Assembly: GCA_937929885.1 (NCBI GenBank)
Contig: CALFUQ010000095.1
Span: 1 to 64,000, forward strand
DNA from: an uncultured Saprospiraceae bacterium
GTDB lineage: Bacteria; Bacteroidota; Bacteroidia; Chitinophagales; Saprospiraceae
Direction: 5' to 3'
DNA: 64,000 nt
This document shows, one piece after another, positions 1 through 9,501 of the stretch (position 1 is the first letter of the stretch; each line of letters opens with the position of its first letter). Made by a program: the position numbers and the translations under genes. The notes beneath the pieces are model-generated. The model did no database searches and was not told the origin of the DNA. It worked only from the letters and a program-made list of their open reading frames with translations.

Positions 1-332
1 AATTGAGTATGGAGATGCATCATTGGTTTATGTAGAATCTTTAATCCTTTGATCCACATCTTGGCTGGAGAAAAAGTATGCATCCATGCAATTAAACCTA
101 TGCATTTATCATCATAATTCGCGTCTTTAAAAAGTTTGAAAATCTCATCTGGGGTGGTAAGTAATTTTTTAAACTTTACAGTAACAGGAATTTGTTTATT
201 TGCAGCTATCGATGTTGCAATTTGTTTTGAATTTCTTTCTACTTCTTTGAGGACCTCTTTACCATATAGATGTTGACTGCCTGTTATGAACCAGACTTCA
301 AATTTCTTAAGCTTAATAAATTGTTTCTTCAT
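1..332 (-). CDS. araA: L-arabinose isomerase, N-terminal part (truncated by window edge)
   Basis: My reverse-strand translation from ATG at 332: [28 protein letters not shown]...[51 protein letters not shown]; AraA hallmark VWFxxGSQHLYG and [11 protein letters not shown]. Immediately downstream of araD. Confidence 0.95.
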   Translation of the reverse strand, partial: MKKQFIKLKKFEVWFITGSQHLYGKEVLKEVERNSKQIATSIAANKQIPVTVKFKKLLTTPDEIFKLFKDANYDDKCIGLIAWMHTFSPAKMWIKGLKILHKPMMHLHTQ

Positions 333-1034
333 TTACTCTGTTTGTCCATAGTAAGAATCAGGACCATGCTTACGATCAAAGTGTTTTTTAATTAATGTGT
401 CTTTTAATCTCGGCGCTTGAGGATTAATATTTAAACTCAGATAAGCCATCTTAGCACACTCCTCTAATACTGCGCTATTGTACACAGCTTTGTTTGCCGA
501 TTTTCCCCATGTGAATGGCGCATGATTTCCTAGTAGAACCATTTCTACTTCCTTGTAGTCAAGTGATCGTCTTTTAAACTCATTCATAATCTGAAAACCT
601 GTTTCATATTCGTAGTTGCCTTTGATCATTTCGTCTGACATGGGTGGAGCACAAGGAATGTCTACAGTTAAATGATCAGCATGTGTTGTCCCCATGATGG
701 GGATATCACACTGCGCTTGAGACCATGCAGTCCCATAAGTAGAATGGGTATGGACTATTCCCCCAATGCCGTCCCAATGTTTATAAAGTACCGCATGAGT
801 CTTAGTATCAGATGAAGGTCTCAGATCACCATCAACAGTATGAGCATCAAAGTCTACTACTACAATCTTGTTAGGAGTCAGATCCCTATATGGTACTCCA
901 GAAGGCTTAATCGCAAACACTCCTCTATCTCGGTCCACCGCACTAGCATTCCCAAATGTAAAGAGCACCAAGCCAAGTGACTCAAGTTGCATATTTGCTT
1001 CGTAAGCTTCTTCTCTGATTCTTTTAAAGTCCAT
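333..1034 (-). CDS. araD: L-ribulose-5-phosphate 4-epimerase
   Basis: Class II aldolase/epimerase motifs (GNASAVDRDRGVFAIKPSGV, HTHSTYGTAWSQA); between araB and araA. Start MDFKR at 1034 fits better than the listed 1067. Confidence 0.93.
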   Translation of the reverse strand: MDFKRIREEAYEANMQLESLGLVLFTFGNASAVDRDRGVFAIKPSGVPYRDLTPNKIVVVDFDAHTVDGDLRPSSDTKTHAVLYKHWDGIGGIVHTHSTYGTAWSQAQCDIPIMGTTHADHLTVDIPCAPPMSDEMIKGNYEYETGFQIMNEFKRRSLDYKEVEMVLLGNHAPFTWGKSANKAVYNSAVLEECAKMAYLSLNINPQAPRLKDTLIKKHFDRKHGPDSYYGQTE

Positions 1035-1035
1035 T

Positions 1036-2703
1036 TTACGATTTGGTGTTTTGCACAATATACTCACCTACTTTACAATAGTCTTGATATAGCTTGTTGT
1101 AAAGTTTTGCATTGGACTTATTAGGTGTATAGGTAGCACTAAACCCTGCACCCATTCTATCCATAGCTACTGATACGTTGTCATAAACTCCAGCAGCGGT
1201 AGCCGCAAACATAGCAGCGCCCAGTGCACAAGTCTGCTCGGATTTAGCAATCTTAATGGGGGCATTGAGTACATCTGCCATAGTCTGCATGATAAATGGA
1301 GATTTCTTAGCTACCCCTCCTAAACCTATTAGCCCTTTAATAGGTATCCCTTCAGACTCGAATCTTTCTACTATTGCTCTTGCACCATAGCACGTAGCTT
1401 CTACTAATGCTCTAAATATTTTAGGTGCGTCACTTCCAAGATTTAATCCAAGTATCGCCCCTTTAAGTGCTTGATTTGCATCAGGAGTTCTGCGACCATT
1501 TAACCAGTCTAGTGCTAATACCGTTGATGTTGCAGGATCAATTTGCTGAGCTGCTTTAGTTAACTCTGGGATAATTTTATCCATACTTTCTTTAATCAAT
1601 AGCTTTTTTGTTTTGCTATCAATCAATTTGCTTTTGCCTACAACTTCATATAGTGTCCACGATAGCAAATTCTGAAACCATGCATATACATCTCCAAACG
1701 CGGACTGCCCAGCTTCTAAACCAACCATGCCTGGAATTACAGATCCATCTACTTGACCGCAGATTCCTTTGACTAGATTCTTACCTACATATTTGTAAGG
1801 AGCTACAAGCACATCACAGGTAGAAGTCCCCATAACCTTGCTCAGAAAAAAGGGTTCAATCTGTCCTCCTACTGCACCCATATGTGCATCAAAAGCTCCT
1901 ACGGCAACTTCTACATCCATAGATAATCCAAGCCGCTTTGCCCATTCAGCGGATAATTGCCCAGCAGACTGATCAGACGTATAAGTCTCATCGAATAGTC
2001 GATCTCTTAATCCATCTAATTTTTTATCTAACTTTTTAAAAAAACCATTAGGAGGAAGGCCATTGAAATCCTCATGCCATAATGCTTTGTGCCCTGCAGC
2101 ACATCTACTTCTTTTCATATCATGCACATCCTTACCGCCCGTTAATAAAAACGGAATCCAATCGCAATGTTCGACCCAAGAGTAAGCTGCCTTAGCAATT
2201 TTGGAATCTACTCTTATCGTCCTTAAAATTTTTGCCCAGAACCACTCAGATGAGTATACTCCTCCTTCGTATTTAGAATAATCGACTTTAGATTTTTTAC
2301 ATAGTTTATTAATCTCTTTTGCTTCCTTAATCCCAGTGTGATCTTTCCAAAGAATGAACATGGCATTAGGATTCTTCGCAAACTTTGATTTTAAGGCAAG
2401 CGGAGTTCCATGCTTGTCTACTGCAACAGGTGTCGAACCTGTTGTGTCAATAGCTATCCCTACTACTTTCTTAGCGCTACTCTTGGGTGCCTGACGCAAA
2501 GCCTGCTTAATTGACTTTTCAAGACCTTCGATATAATCTAATGGATGTTGCCTAAACTGATGATTAGAAGCATCACAGAACAATCCTTTCTTCCATCTAG
2601 GATAGTGAAAAACTGAACTACTTATTTCCTTACCATTTTTAGTATTAACTAATACGGACCTTACGGAATCTGTCCCATAGTCTACTCCAATTACCAAACT
2701 CAT
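1036..2703 (-). CDS. araB: Ribulokinase (FGGY family)
   Basis: FGGY kinase N-term VIGVDYGTDSVRSVLV, GLGGVAKKSPFIMQTMADVLNAPI; operon with araD/araA. Confidence 0.93.
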   Translation of the reverse strand: MSLVIGVDYGTDSVRSVLVNTKNGKEISSSVFHYPRWKKGLFCDASNHQFRQHPLDYIEGLEKSIKQALRQAPKSSAKKVVGIAIDTTGSTPVAVDKHGTPLALKSKFAKNPNAMFILWKDHTGIKEAKEINKLCKKSKVDYSKYEGGVYSSEWFWAKILRTIRVDSKIAKAAYSWVEHCDWIPFLLTGGKDVHDMKRSRCAAGHKALWHEDFNGLPPNGFFKKLDKKLDGLRDRLFDETYTSDQSAGQLSAEWAKRLGLSMDVEVAVGAFDAHMGAVGGQIEPFFLSKVMGTSTCDVLVAPYKYVGKNLVKGICGQVDGSVIPGMVGLEAGQSAFGDVYAWFQNLLSWTLYEVVGKSKLIDSKTKKLLIKESMDKIIPELTKAAQQIDPATSTVLALDWLNGRRTPDANQALKGAILGLNLGSDAPKIFRALVEATCYGARAIVERFESEGIPIKGLIGLGGVAKKSPFIMQTMADVLNAPIKIAKSEQTCALGAAMFAATAAGVYDNVSVAMDRMGAGFSATYTPNKSNAKLYNKLYQDYCKVGEYIVQNTKS

Positions 2704-2766
2704 AACTAAATCTTAGCGAATCTAAAAGTTAGGCAAATGATTTGGAATGAAGAAAAAAGAATTGTC

Positions 2767-3540
2767 TTAGTTGATACTTAGTTTTTTCCTGCCCTTTACT
2801 TCGTCATAAGTTTCTTCATAGGATTCTGCCATAGTGTTCATCAATCTATCCCAAAACGTGAAATATAGTCCGTAGCTATTATCAAAATTTTTGTGGTGGA
2901 GGTTATGATGTACAGAGGTATTAAGCCATTTTCCTAACCAATGCTTTTGAAACTTTTTCGGATATAGTTCGAAACCACTGTGGCCATAAACATTGTAAAT
3001 AATAGAGAACAGAAAAAACAAACCAATTGCTGTAATGTGCAATGGCAACATGAATGCTAAAATGGGCAATATAGCAGCCTCCAAAATTGCCTCCAAAGGA
3101 TGAAAAGCATAAGCAGCCCAAGGCGAGGGGTTAGTAGATTTATGATGAACTAAGTGGGCATGCTTAAATATTCTTGGATGATGCAAACTTCTATGCATCC
3201 AATAAAAATAAGTGTCATGAATAATTAGCATAACAGGAAAGCAAAGCATATAATACCAAATTGGCAACGAATTGAGATCATAGTAAACTTGATTATAAAT
3301 ACTGATTGGGGATCTCAATGCAAGCACTCCGAACGCTCCAAAAAACACAACGGAGAGAAGTGAATACTTCAATTCTCTTATGTAGTCAGAGCCTTTTGGA
3401 AATTTTTGTTGGATTTTTTTGTAGGCGATTTTATTACGTAAAAACTTATAATAGATGAGAAAGAAAATAGTAGCTATGATTAAATAACGGATTGCAATAG
3501 CTCCATAAATGATAAAGAAACTTGTAACATAATCTCCCAT
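2767..3540 (-). CDS. Sterol desaturase / fatty acid hydroxylase family membrane protein
   Basis: Histidine boxes HDTYFYWMHRSLHH, HLVHHKS, HHNLHHKNFDNSYG with several TM helices. Confidence 0.88.
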   Translation of the reverse strand: MGDYVTSFFIIYGAIAIRYLIIATIFFLIYYKFLRNKIAYKKIQQKFPKGSDYIRELKYSLLSVVFFGAFGVLALRSPISIYNQVYYDLNSLPIWYYMLCFPVMLIIHDTYFYWMHRSLHHPRIFKHAHLVHHKSTNPSPWAAYAFHPLEAILEAAILPILAFMLPLHITAIGLFFLFSIIYNVYGHSGFELYPKKFQKHWLGKWLNTSVHHNLHHKNFDNSYGLYFTFWDRLMNTMAESYEETYDEVKGRKKLSIN

Positions 3541-3625
3541 GATTCAATATTATAACAAACTTCTCGCAATGAGGTTGCATGTAGAAAAAGCAAGTCCTCA
3601 GCAGTCGAAACCCCTGAGGTCTTAT

Positions 3626-3690
3626 GTGGAACATACTGGATTCAATTACCGTTTTGCCTCGGTCTACCAATAGCTCTATGCACACTGATT
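3626..3690 (-). pseudogene. tRNA-Val-like 3' remnant
   Basis: gtggaacatactggattc at 3626-3643 is identical to the 3' end of the intact tRNA-Val at 6751-6768; flanking bases (..ggtctaccaatagctctatgc) are loosely D-arm-like. Confidence 0.5.
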
Positions 3691-3750
3691 ATCAATTCAT
3701 TATAGTTAAGTCAGTTAGCTCAAAAGCATTTACATTCTTCAATCTTTTAA

Positions 3751-3981
3751 ATGGAGTGTTACACTCGACACAGAAACTTATACTACGGTGACATATGTGA
3801 TGAGGACAAAAGAATCAATGAAGATGCTTTAACATCAGGCTCTAGAGTTTTGTCATCATACAAGATTCCTGATGAGTTGAAAGAGCATTGCAGAGATGAA
3901 AAAATATGGGTGATAACTGAGACAACTAATCAAGATGGAAATAGGTTATGTACAACCATATTTTTTCCAAGTGAATACTAA
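3751..3981 (+). CDS. Small hypothetical protein (76 aa)
   Basis: Intact ORF followed by a strong intrinsic terminator at 4042-4070; no family recognised. Confidence 0.55.
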   Translation: MECYTRHRNLYYGDICDEDKRINEDALTSGSRVLSSYKIPDELKEHCRDEKIWVITETTNQDGNRLCTTIFFPSEY

Positions 3982-4041
3982 AGAGTAACACTTTGGTTAA
4001 TTGAACTACTTGACAAATAGAGACACTACATCAGGTAACAG

Positions 4042-4070
4042 AAAGCAGAGTTTTATACTCTGCTTTTTTT
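4042..4070 (+). terminator. Rho-independent terminator
   Basis: aaagcagag-ttttata-ctctgctttttttt: perfect stem plus T-run. Confidence 0.85.
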
Positions 4071-4441
4071 TATTCGAAAACTATGTAATAAATGAATCAC
4101 CAATCCTTAAAGTTCCCAGACTGTTTCTCTTCTTTCATGGTTTTATATTATTGGATTTACGACGAAATTTCATATTAAATAATTAGTTAATATGTTATAA
4201 ATTTATTATATTGTTTTCTGTATGACACATCCTACCTGAATAGAAAAGTTCATTACTTTTCAAATGATTTTCTGAATTCCATTTTAATAGCAATTCAATT
4301 TCATTGAACAATTCTGTCTTATTTATTAAGTCTAATTTTTCGCCTATACAAAGTAGTAGTTACTGTATTAATGCCTGCTGCGACAAGTATTTCATTGATA
4401 GGATTAGTATAAATTATTTCATAAAAATTACTCTATAAAAT

Positions 4442-6418
4442 ATGTATTCTTCTAAGCTTATAGCCATAACATTATTTAGTTTAATTGTATCATGGAATGC
4501 TAATGGGCAATCAGCAAAAATATTTTGGACAGAAGGTAATCAGCAGCAGTTATTCAGAATAAATGATGATGGTAGCGGCAAACAATTATTGGCCCAAGAT
4601 GAAATAAACAGACCATCTAATATTCAATATTACGACTCCCAGGTATACTTTACTGATCACAGATCTATTATCAGATTTAATGAGAATAGCAGTGAACTTG
4701 AAACTCTCATAGAAGGACAAAACTTTATTGATGTTGTTTATTTAGATAAAGCATCAGATAAGATATTCTGGGCTGAGAGATTATTTCCGAAAGGAAGCAA
4801 TCTTTTTTCCAGTGACCTGGATGGCTCAAACATTCAACTAATGTTTGAATCCCCTGAGACTATAAATGCACTTACGATCGATCCATCAAATGGATTAATG
4901 TACTTTGCTACCAGTTCTCAAATTTTCCGATTGGATAAAGATATGCAATCCTCAATTCTTCTAGTCGAAGGCTATAATGATATTAGGACTTTGGTAATCG
5001 ATCCAGATGAGGGTCGTATGATATGGTACGATGAGCGGCTAGAATATATTTTAATAAGCAATCTTAATGGCGCAGAAATAGAAACTATATTCGATGCTGA
5101 GTTCTCTGATAGACCTGTAGATATTTTTGTAGACACACAAGAAAATACTGTTTACTGGTTAGACAAAAGAGACTTCCTTATCAAAGGTTTAGACTATATG
5201 GGAAACGAGATAGAAACCTTAATGGATATAGGAGAAGATAATCCCTTTAATGGATTTTATACTGCCTATTATGATTTTGAAAAAAATAAATTATTCTGGG
5301 GACATACAGATGGGTTCATTAAGTCAAAAGGAAGAAATGATGATTCGTCTCAAATCTTATTAGATGATGAATTTGAAGTAATCCAAAACTTATGGGCGGA
5401 TAACACCTCAGGGAAATTGTATCTACGTCAAGATGGAGTATGGGCTATGAATGCAAGCGGCACAGATCAGATGCAGGTATTAAACAACGGGGATAGTCAT
5501 CTCGCAGTTCAAGTTTATAATGGCTACTTCTATTACCATGAGCCTTTGGTTGGCTATAAAAGAGCAAAACTTGATGGAACTGGTACAGAGTTATTAGTTG
5601 ATGGATATGCAGATGGATTTGATGGTTACACAAGTTTTGATATAGATTATGAAAATTCCACTATACATCATACTCGACAATCATGTAGCTGTGTTGAGTC
5701 ATATTCAATAACTGGCGGGATCACAAGAACAATCTACAGAGGAAGCGATGTTCAGAATTTAGTCTTTGATCGTGATGAAAACGTCCTTGCCTGGACAGAT
5801 TGTTCAGAAGGAGTATGCGAGATAATTTCAAGAGGATCTGGTCTATCAGGGCCACAATCAATTTACAACACGACTAATGCTATTAGTAGCATGGCAATGG
5901 ATAGGATATCACACAAACTTTATTGGCTAGAATTTACTGACACTGACGGTAAGATATTATCCTCAAACTACGATGGTTCTGCACTAAACGAAATCACCCT
6001 TACCGAAGGTAGACCAAGATCTATTGCAGTAATGAGCTCAGTGGATTTCGACCAGGATGGATTTGATTGTTTTGTAGATTGTGATGATGCAGATCCTAAT
6101 ATCCATCCTGATGCTGAAGAAATACTAGATAACGATATTGATGAAGATTGCGATGGAATAGCTCAGGTCTCAAATTCTTCTTTTGAAGAAATGACTACCA
6201 TAAAGAATTTGAAAACCCCTTGGAATTTCTTACTCCTTTATTCTGAAGATCATGTTCTGGATTTAGTTGAAATTATGTTTGATGGCCAAGTAATCTTATC
6301 AAATGCTGCGGGCAAATCAGTGGCTTCTATTAACCTTAAAGAATTATCTCCTAATACTTATCAAGTAAAGGTTACTTCTGGAAATGAATATTTCATGAAA
6401 GAGATTAAAATAGATTAA
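4442..6418 (+). CDS. Secreted YWTD-like beta-propeller protein with MopE-type metal-binding motif and T9SS-like C-terminal tail
   Basis: Signal peptide; repeated IFWTE/VYWLDKRD/KLYWLEF-type blades; DQDGFDCFVDCDDADPNIHPDAEEILDNDIDEDCDGIA motif; C-terminal sorting-like domain. Confidence 0.8.
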   Translation: MYSSKLIAITLFSLIVSWNANGQSAKIFWTEGNQQQLFRINDDGSGKQLLAQDEINRPSNIQYYDSQVYFTDHRSIIRFNENSSELETLIEGQNFIDVVYLDKASDKIFWAERLFPKGSNLFSSDLDGSNIQLMFESPETINALTIDPSNGLMYFATSSQIFRLDKDMQSSILLVEGYNDIRTLVIDPDEGRMIWYDERLEYILISNLNGAEIETIFDAEFSDRPVDIFVDTQENTVYWLDKRDFLIKGLDYMGNEIETLMDIGEDNPFNGFYTAYYDFEKNKLFWGHTDGFIKSKGRNDDSSQILLDDEFEVIQNLWADNTSGKLYLRQDGVWAMNASGTDQMQVLNNGDSHLAVQVYNGYFYYHEPLVGYKRAKLDGTGTELLVDGYADGFDGYTSFDIDYENSTIHHTRQSCSCVESYSITGGITRTIYRGSDVQNLVFDRDENVLAWTDCSEGVCEIISRGSGLSGPQSIYNTTNAISSMAMDRISHKLYWLEFTDTDGKILSSNYDGSALNEITLTEGRPRSIAVMSSVDFDQDGFDCFVDCDDADPNIHPDAEEILDNDIDEDCDGIAQVSNSSFEEMTTIKNLKTPWNFLLLYSEDHVLDLVEIMFDGQVILSNAAGKSVASINLKELSPNTYQVKVTSGNEYFMKEIKID

Positions 6419-6751
6419 AGGAATGTCATCACACAAGAGAATCATTTATAATTTTCTAGCGTTAACCCTATCAATAAAGAAGGAAGAAATGAATAATCAT
6501 TCTTTGAATTTTTAAAGACTGCAGAAAAGGGGAGCCCTTTCTTTCCAAAATGGGAAAAACCTTAAGACAATTTTCCCACCTTTCTCCTTCAAATACCACT
6601 AATATTTTGAGTTCATTATTTACTAACCTCTATTGGTAATTAATCACTGTAAAAATAGAAAGCACACTACATCCTAATAAACCTATGCAGAGGTCACCAG
6701 ATCTGGCTATAAAAAAACCTCCAGCTAATTTAATAACTGAAGGGTTATCCG

Positions 6752-6826
6752 TGGAACATACTGGATTCGAACCAGTGACCTCTGCCCTGTCAAGGCAGCG
6801 CTCTAAACCAACTGAGCTAATGTTCC
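6752..6826 (-). tRNA. tRNA-Val (anticodon GAC)
   Basis: Reverse strand GGAACATTAGCTCAGTTGGTTTAGAGCGCTGCCTTGACAGGGCAGAGGTCACTGGTTCGAATCCAGTATGTTCCA; 7-bp acceptor, anticodon loop TTGACAG. Confidence 0.95.
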
Positions 6827-6954
6827 TCCTATATCAAATATATAATCTCTGAGCTATACCTCGTAAGAAGTGGTACAATTTTACATATCAATGAATTAAA
6901 GAAATTATTATAGCGATTTTTTTATTAAGTTTAGTTAACCTAAATAAGAACACT

Positions 6955-7398
6955 ATGAGCGCATTCCAACAATATTTTCTAGATGTTTTAAAATATAAAT
7001 ATGCTGACTTCAGCGGTAGGGCTCGTAGAAGTGAGTATTGGTTTTTTTCATTATTCTCATGGCTAATATTAATGGCCTTAATGTTTATTTTATTCCCAAT
7101 CATTGGTTTGGGTGGAGGCGAAATGTCTGGGTTAGCATATATACCATTGGCTTTAATGGGTATATTTTATTTGGCCATATTAATTCCAGGATTAGCCGTA
7201 ATGGTCAGGAGGTTTCATGATTCTGGTAAGTCTGGCTGGTTTTTTCTTTTAGCTTTTATTCCTTTAGGTAGTCTTGTGCTATTTGTATTTACTTTATTAG
7301 ATAGCGATCATAATACAAATAAGTGGGGACCAAATCCTAAGCTGCCAAGCCTTGACAATAATGTCAGCGAGCATCTATTGGAAGACGATATAGTTTAA
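6955..7398 (+). CDS. DUF805 family membrane protein
   Basis: FSGRARRSEYWFFSLF, VRRFHDSGKSGWFFLL, DHNTNKWGPNP. Confidence 0.88.
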   Translation: MSAFQQYFLDVLKYKYADFSGRARRSEYWFFSLFSWLILMALMFILFPIIGLGGGEMSGLAYIPLALMGIFYLAILIPGLAVMVRRFHDSGKSGWFFLLAFIPLGSLVLFVFTLLDSDHNTNKWGPNPKLPSLDNNVSEHLLEDDIV

Positions 7399-7432
7399 GA
7401 CAGTAAATTCTGTTTAAAAGAAAATTTTCGAT

Positions 7433-8221
7433 TTAAGTACCAACTTTATTTTTGAAAAAGCTATTTGCTAATGCTGTAGTTGCTTTAACAAGTAGATTTG
7501 AATCTGCTCCTACACCGAGCATCTTAACACCTGCACGTAAATATTCATCTGCTAATTTTTTATCCAGGACCAATGTGCCTGATACTTTACCACATTTCTC
7601 TATTAGCTTAAATCCTCTAATTACTTCTGCTTTTACCTTTCTATGATTACTCTGACCTAGATAGCCCATAGATGCAGCAAGATCTGAAGGGCCAATAAAC
7701 ACTGCATCTACTCCATTAACATTTGCAATAGCTTCAATATTTTCCATACCTAGTCTAGTTTCTACTTGTACAATAAGGCAAAGTCCTTTGTCCGCTTTTG
7801 ATAAATAATCAGATGTTCTATCCCACTGCGCAGCTCTTGTTAGCGCAGTGCCAACACCACGATTTCCTTTGGGTGGATATCTCATAGCTGCAACCATTTC
7901 CTCCGCTTGTGCTGCGGTATCTACCATAGGTATCAAAAACGACTGAGCGCCCGCATCCAATAATTGTTTAATTAGTATGGGATCTCCTACAGGAGGGCGT
8001 ACTATAATACTAGCTTGATGCCTGGCCATAACTTGCATCTGGATAACCATAGATCTAAAATCAAATGGTGCATGCTCGCCATCAATCAAAACCCAATCAA
8101 ATCCTGCACCGGCACAAATTTCGGCCACATAAGTATCTACTAATCCATTCCAAATACCATAATTTACTGTTCCCGATTTGAATAGTTTTTTAAGTTTATT
8201 TTTTTGAAGCTTCATTTGCAA
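7433..8221 (-). CDS. HpcH/HpaI aldolase family protein
   Basis: DWVLIDGEHAPFDFRS, DAGAQSFLIPMVDTAAQA, VFIGPSDLAASMGYLGQ. Confidence 0.9.
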   Translation of the reverse strand: MQMKLQKNKLKKLFKSGTVNYGIWNGLVDTYVAEICAGAGFDWVLIDGEHAPFDFRSMVIQMQVMARHQASIIVRPPVGDPILIKQLLDAGAQSFLIPMVDTAAQAEEMVAAMRYPPKGNRGVGTALTRAAQWDRTSDYLSKADKGLCLIVQVETRLGMENIEAIANVNGVDAVFIGPSDLAASMGYLGQSNHRKVKAEVIRGFKLIEKCGKVSGTLVLDKKLADEYLRAGVKMLGVGADSNLLVKATTALANSFFKNKVGT

Positions 8222-8244
8222 TTATTTCAACTTTAATTCACCAA

Positions 8245-8580
8245 CTAAACACTTTGCTTGCGTCTAAATATACCCCACCAAAAAATTGGGACTATAACTA
8301 TATCGATCAATATCAAAACGATATCTAAATCAAATGGTGATTCGTTACCTGTATATACAACTGTAGCTGCTATCATCCCAATTGTGGTGAAAATTGCAGC
8401 TGCGTATAAAAATAATTTCTTACTGCTAATAAGCAATCCAAGACTTAAGATTAGATATATAACTCCAAATACTGCCACAGGCGTAGTCGCTTCAGGATTA
8501 TGATAGAGAATAGGATACGCTAGATGAATAACCGCCGAGACTAGTAAAATTACTGCCGCTACTTTGATTTTTTTATCCAT
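8245..8580 (-). CDS. Small hypothetical membrane protein (111 aa)
   Basis: Several predicted TM segments; tight spacing in a minus-strand cluster. Confidence 0.65.
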   Translation of the reverse strand: MDKKIKVAAVILLVSAVIHLAYPILYHNPEATTPVAVFGVIYLILSLGLLISSKKLFLYAAAIFTTIGMIAATVVYTGNESPFDLDIVLILIDIVIVPIFWWGIFRRKQSV

Positions 8581-8608
8581 ATTCCTCCTAAGATAGCAAT
8601 GATTTTAA

Positions 8609-9466
8609 CTACGCCTTCAATCTTGATTTTTGTTTTACCCACACATTTAAAAGGAGAGAAGCTATAATTAATAGCATTGCCAAAAGTGCAATAGCAGATT
8701 GGCCTTCACCGAACAAAGACCAGCCTATTAAAAGTGTAAAAATAACTTCGGAATATTTGAATGGTGTAATGAGATTAGCCTCCTCGATCTGGAGTGCTCG
8801 TGTCATAAAATACTGCGCTACAAATCCGAATATTCCCATAGCAAAAAGAAACAACCATTCGAGCCCAATTGGCTGTACCCAATTAAATATGGAAATTACA
8901 CCCGCAACAATTGTCGATATGCTTAGAAAATAATTTACGATTACGATAGGGTGCTCTGAGTCACCGATTTTCCTTATTACAACATAGACCAAACCACTAA
9001 ACACGGCAGAAGTAAGAATTATTACCAAAGCGGTAAGAGAAATTCTACTATCAAAGCCCTTTAATAATAATACACCGACAAAGGCAAAGAGATAAAAAAG
9101 CCATTGGAGGTTAAGCATTTTTTCTTTTAAAAAATATATAGCAAAACCAGCAGCAAAAAAGGGAGATAAATATCTGAGAGAAACTGCAGACCCCATAGGC
9201 ATTAACTGTAGTGCTTTGTAAAATAGGGCAAGTGAAATTAACCCAACTACTCCTCGAGTGACAAGTAACTTTTTATTATTACCAAGAATAGGAATTTTAT
9301 TTCTTTGAATAATAAACAAACAACAAACCACAGTCCCAATAGCTCTAAAAAATACGATTTCAAAAACAGGAAGATGATCAACAAATCGTACAACTGAGTT
9401 AATGCCCGTGAAACACAAAGCACTGATTAGCATATAGTAGATTGCCTTAGAGTTAATCATAGCCAA
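8609..9466 (-). CDS. EamA/DMT-family transporter
   Basis: About ten TM segments with the repeated EamA pattern (SAVSLRYLSPFFAAGFAIYFLKEKM; ANLITPFKYSEVIFTLLIGWSLFGE). Confidence 0.88.
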   Translation of the reverse strand: MAMINSKAIYYMLISALCFTGINSVVRFVDHLPVFEIVFFRAIGTVVCCLFIIQRNKIPILGNNKKLLVTRGVVGLISLALFYKALQLMPMGSAVSLRYLSPFFAAGFAIYFLKEKMLNLQWLFYLFAFVGVLLLKGFDSRISLTALVIILTSAVFSGLVYVVIRKIGDSEHPIVIVNYFLSISTIVAGVISIFNWVQPIGLEWLFLFAMGIFGFVAQYFMTRALQIEEANLITPFKYSEVIFTLLIGWSLFGEGQSAIALLAMLLIIASLLLNVWVKQKSRLKA

Positions 9467-9501
9467 GAAAATAATTGATGTTTAGTTTTCGAGTTACTAA
9501 A

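Noticed and set aside
3446-3685. 79-aa minus-strand ORF
   Set aside because: Overlaps the hydroxylase gene start and the tRNA-like remnant; not protein-like.
4001-4186. 61-aa plus-strand ORF
   Set aside because: Runs straight through a strong intrinsic terminator.
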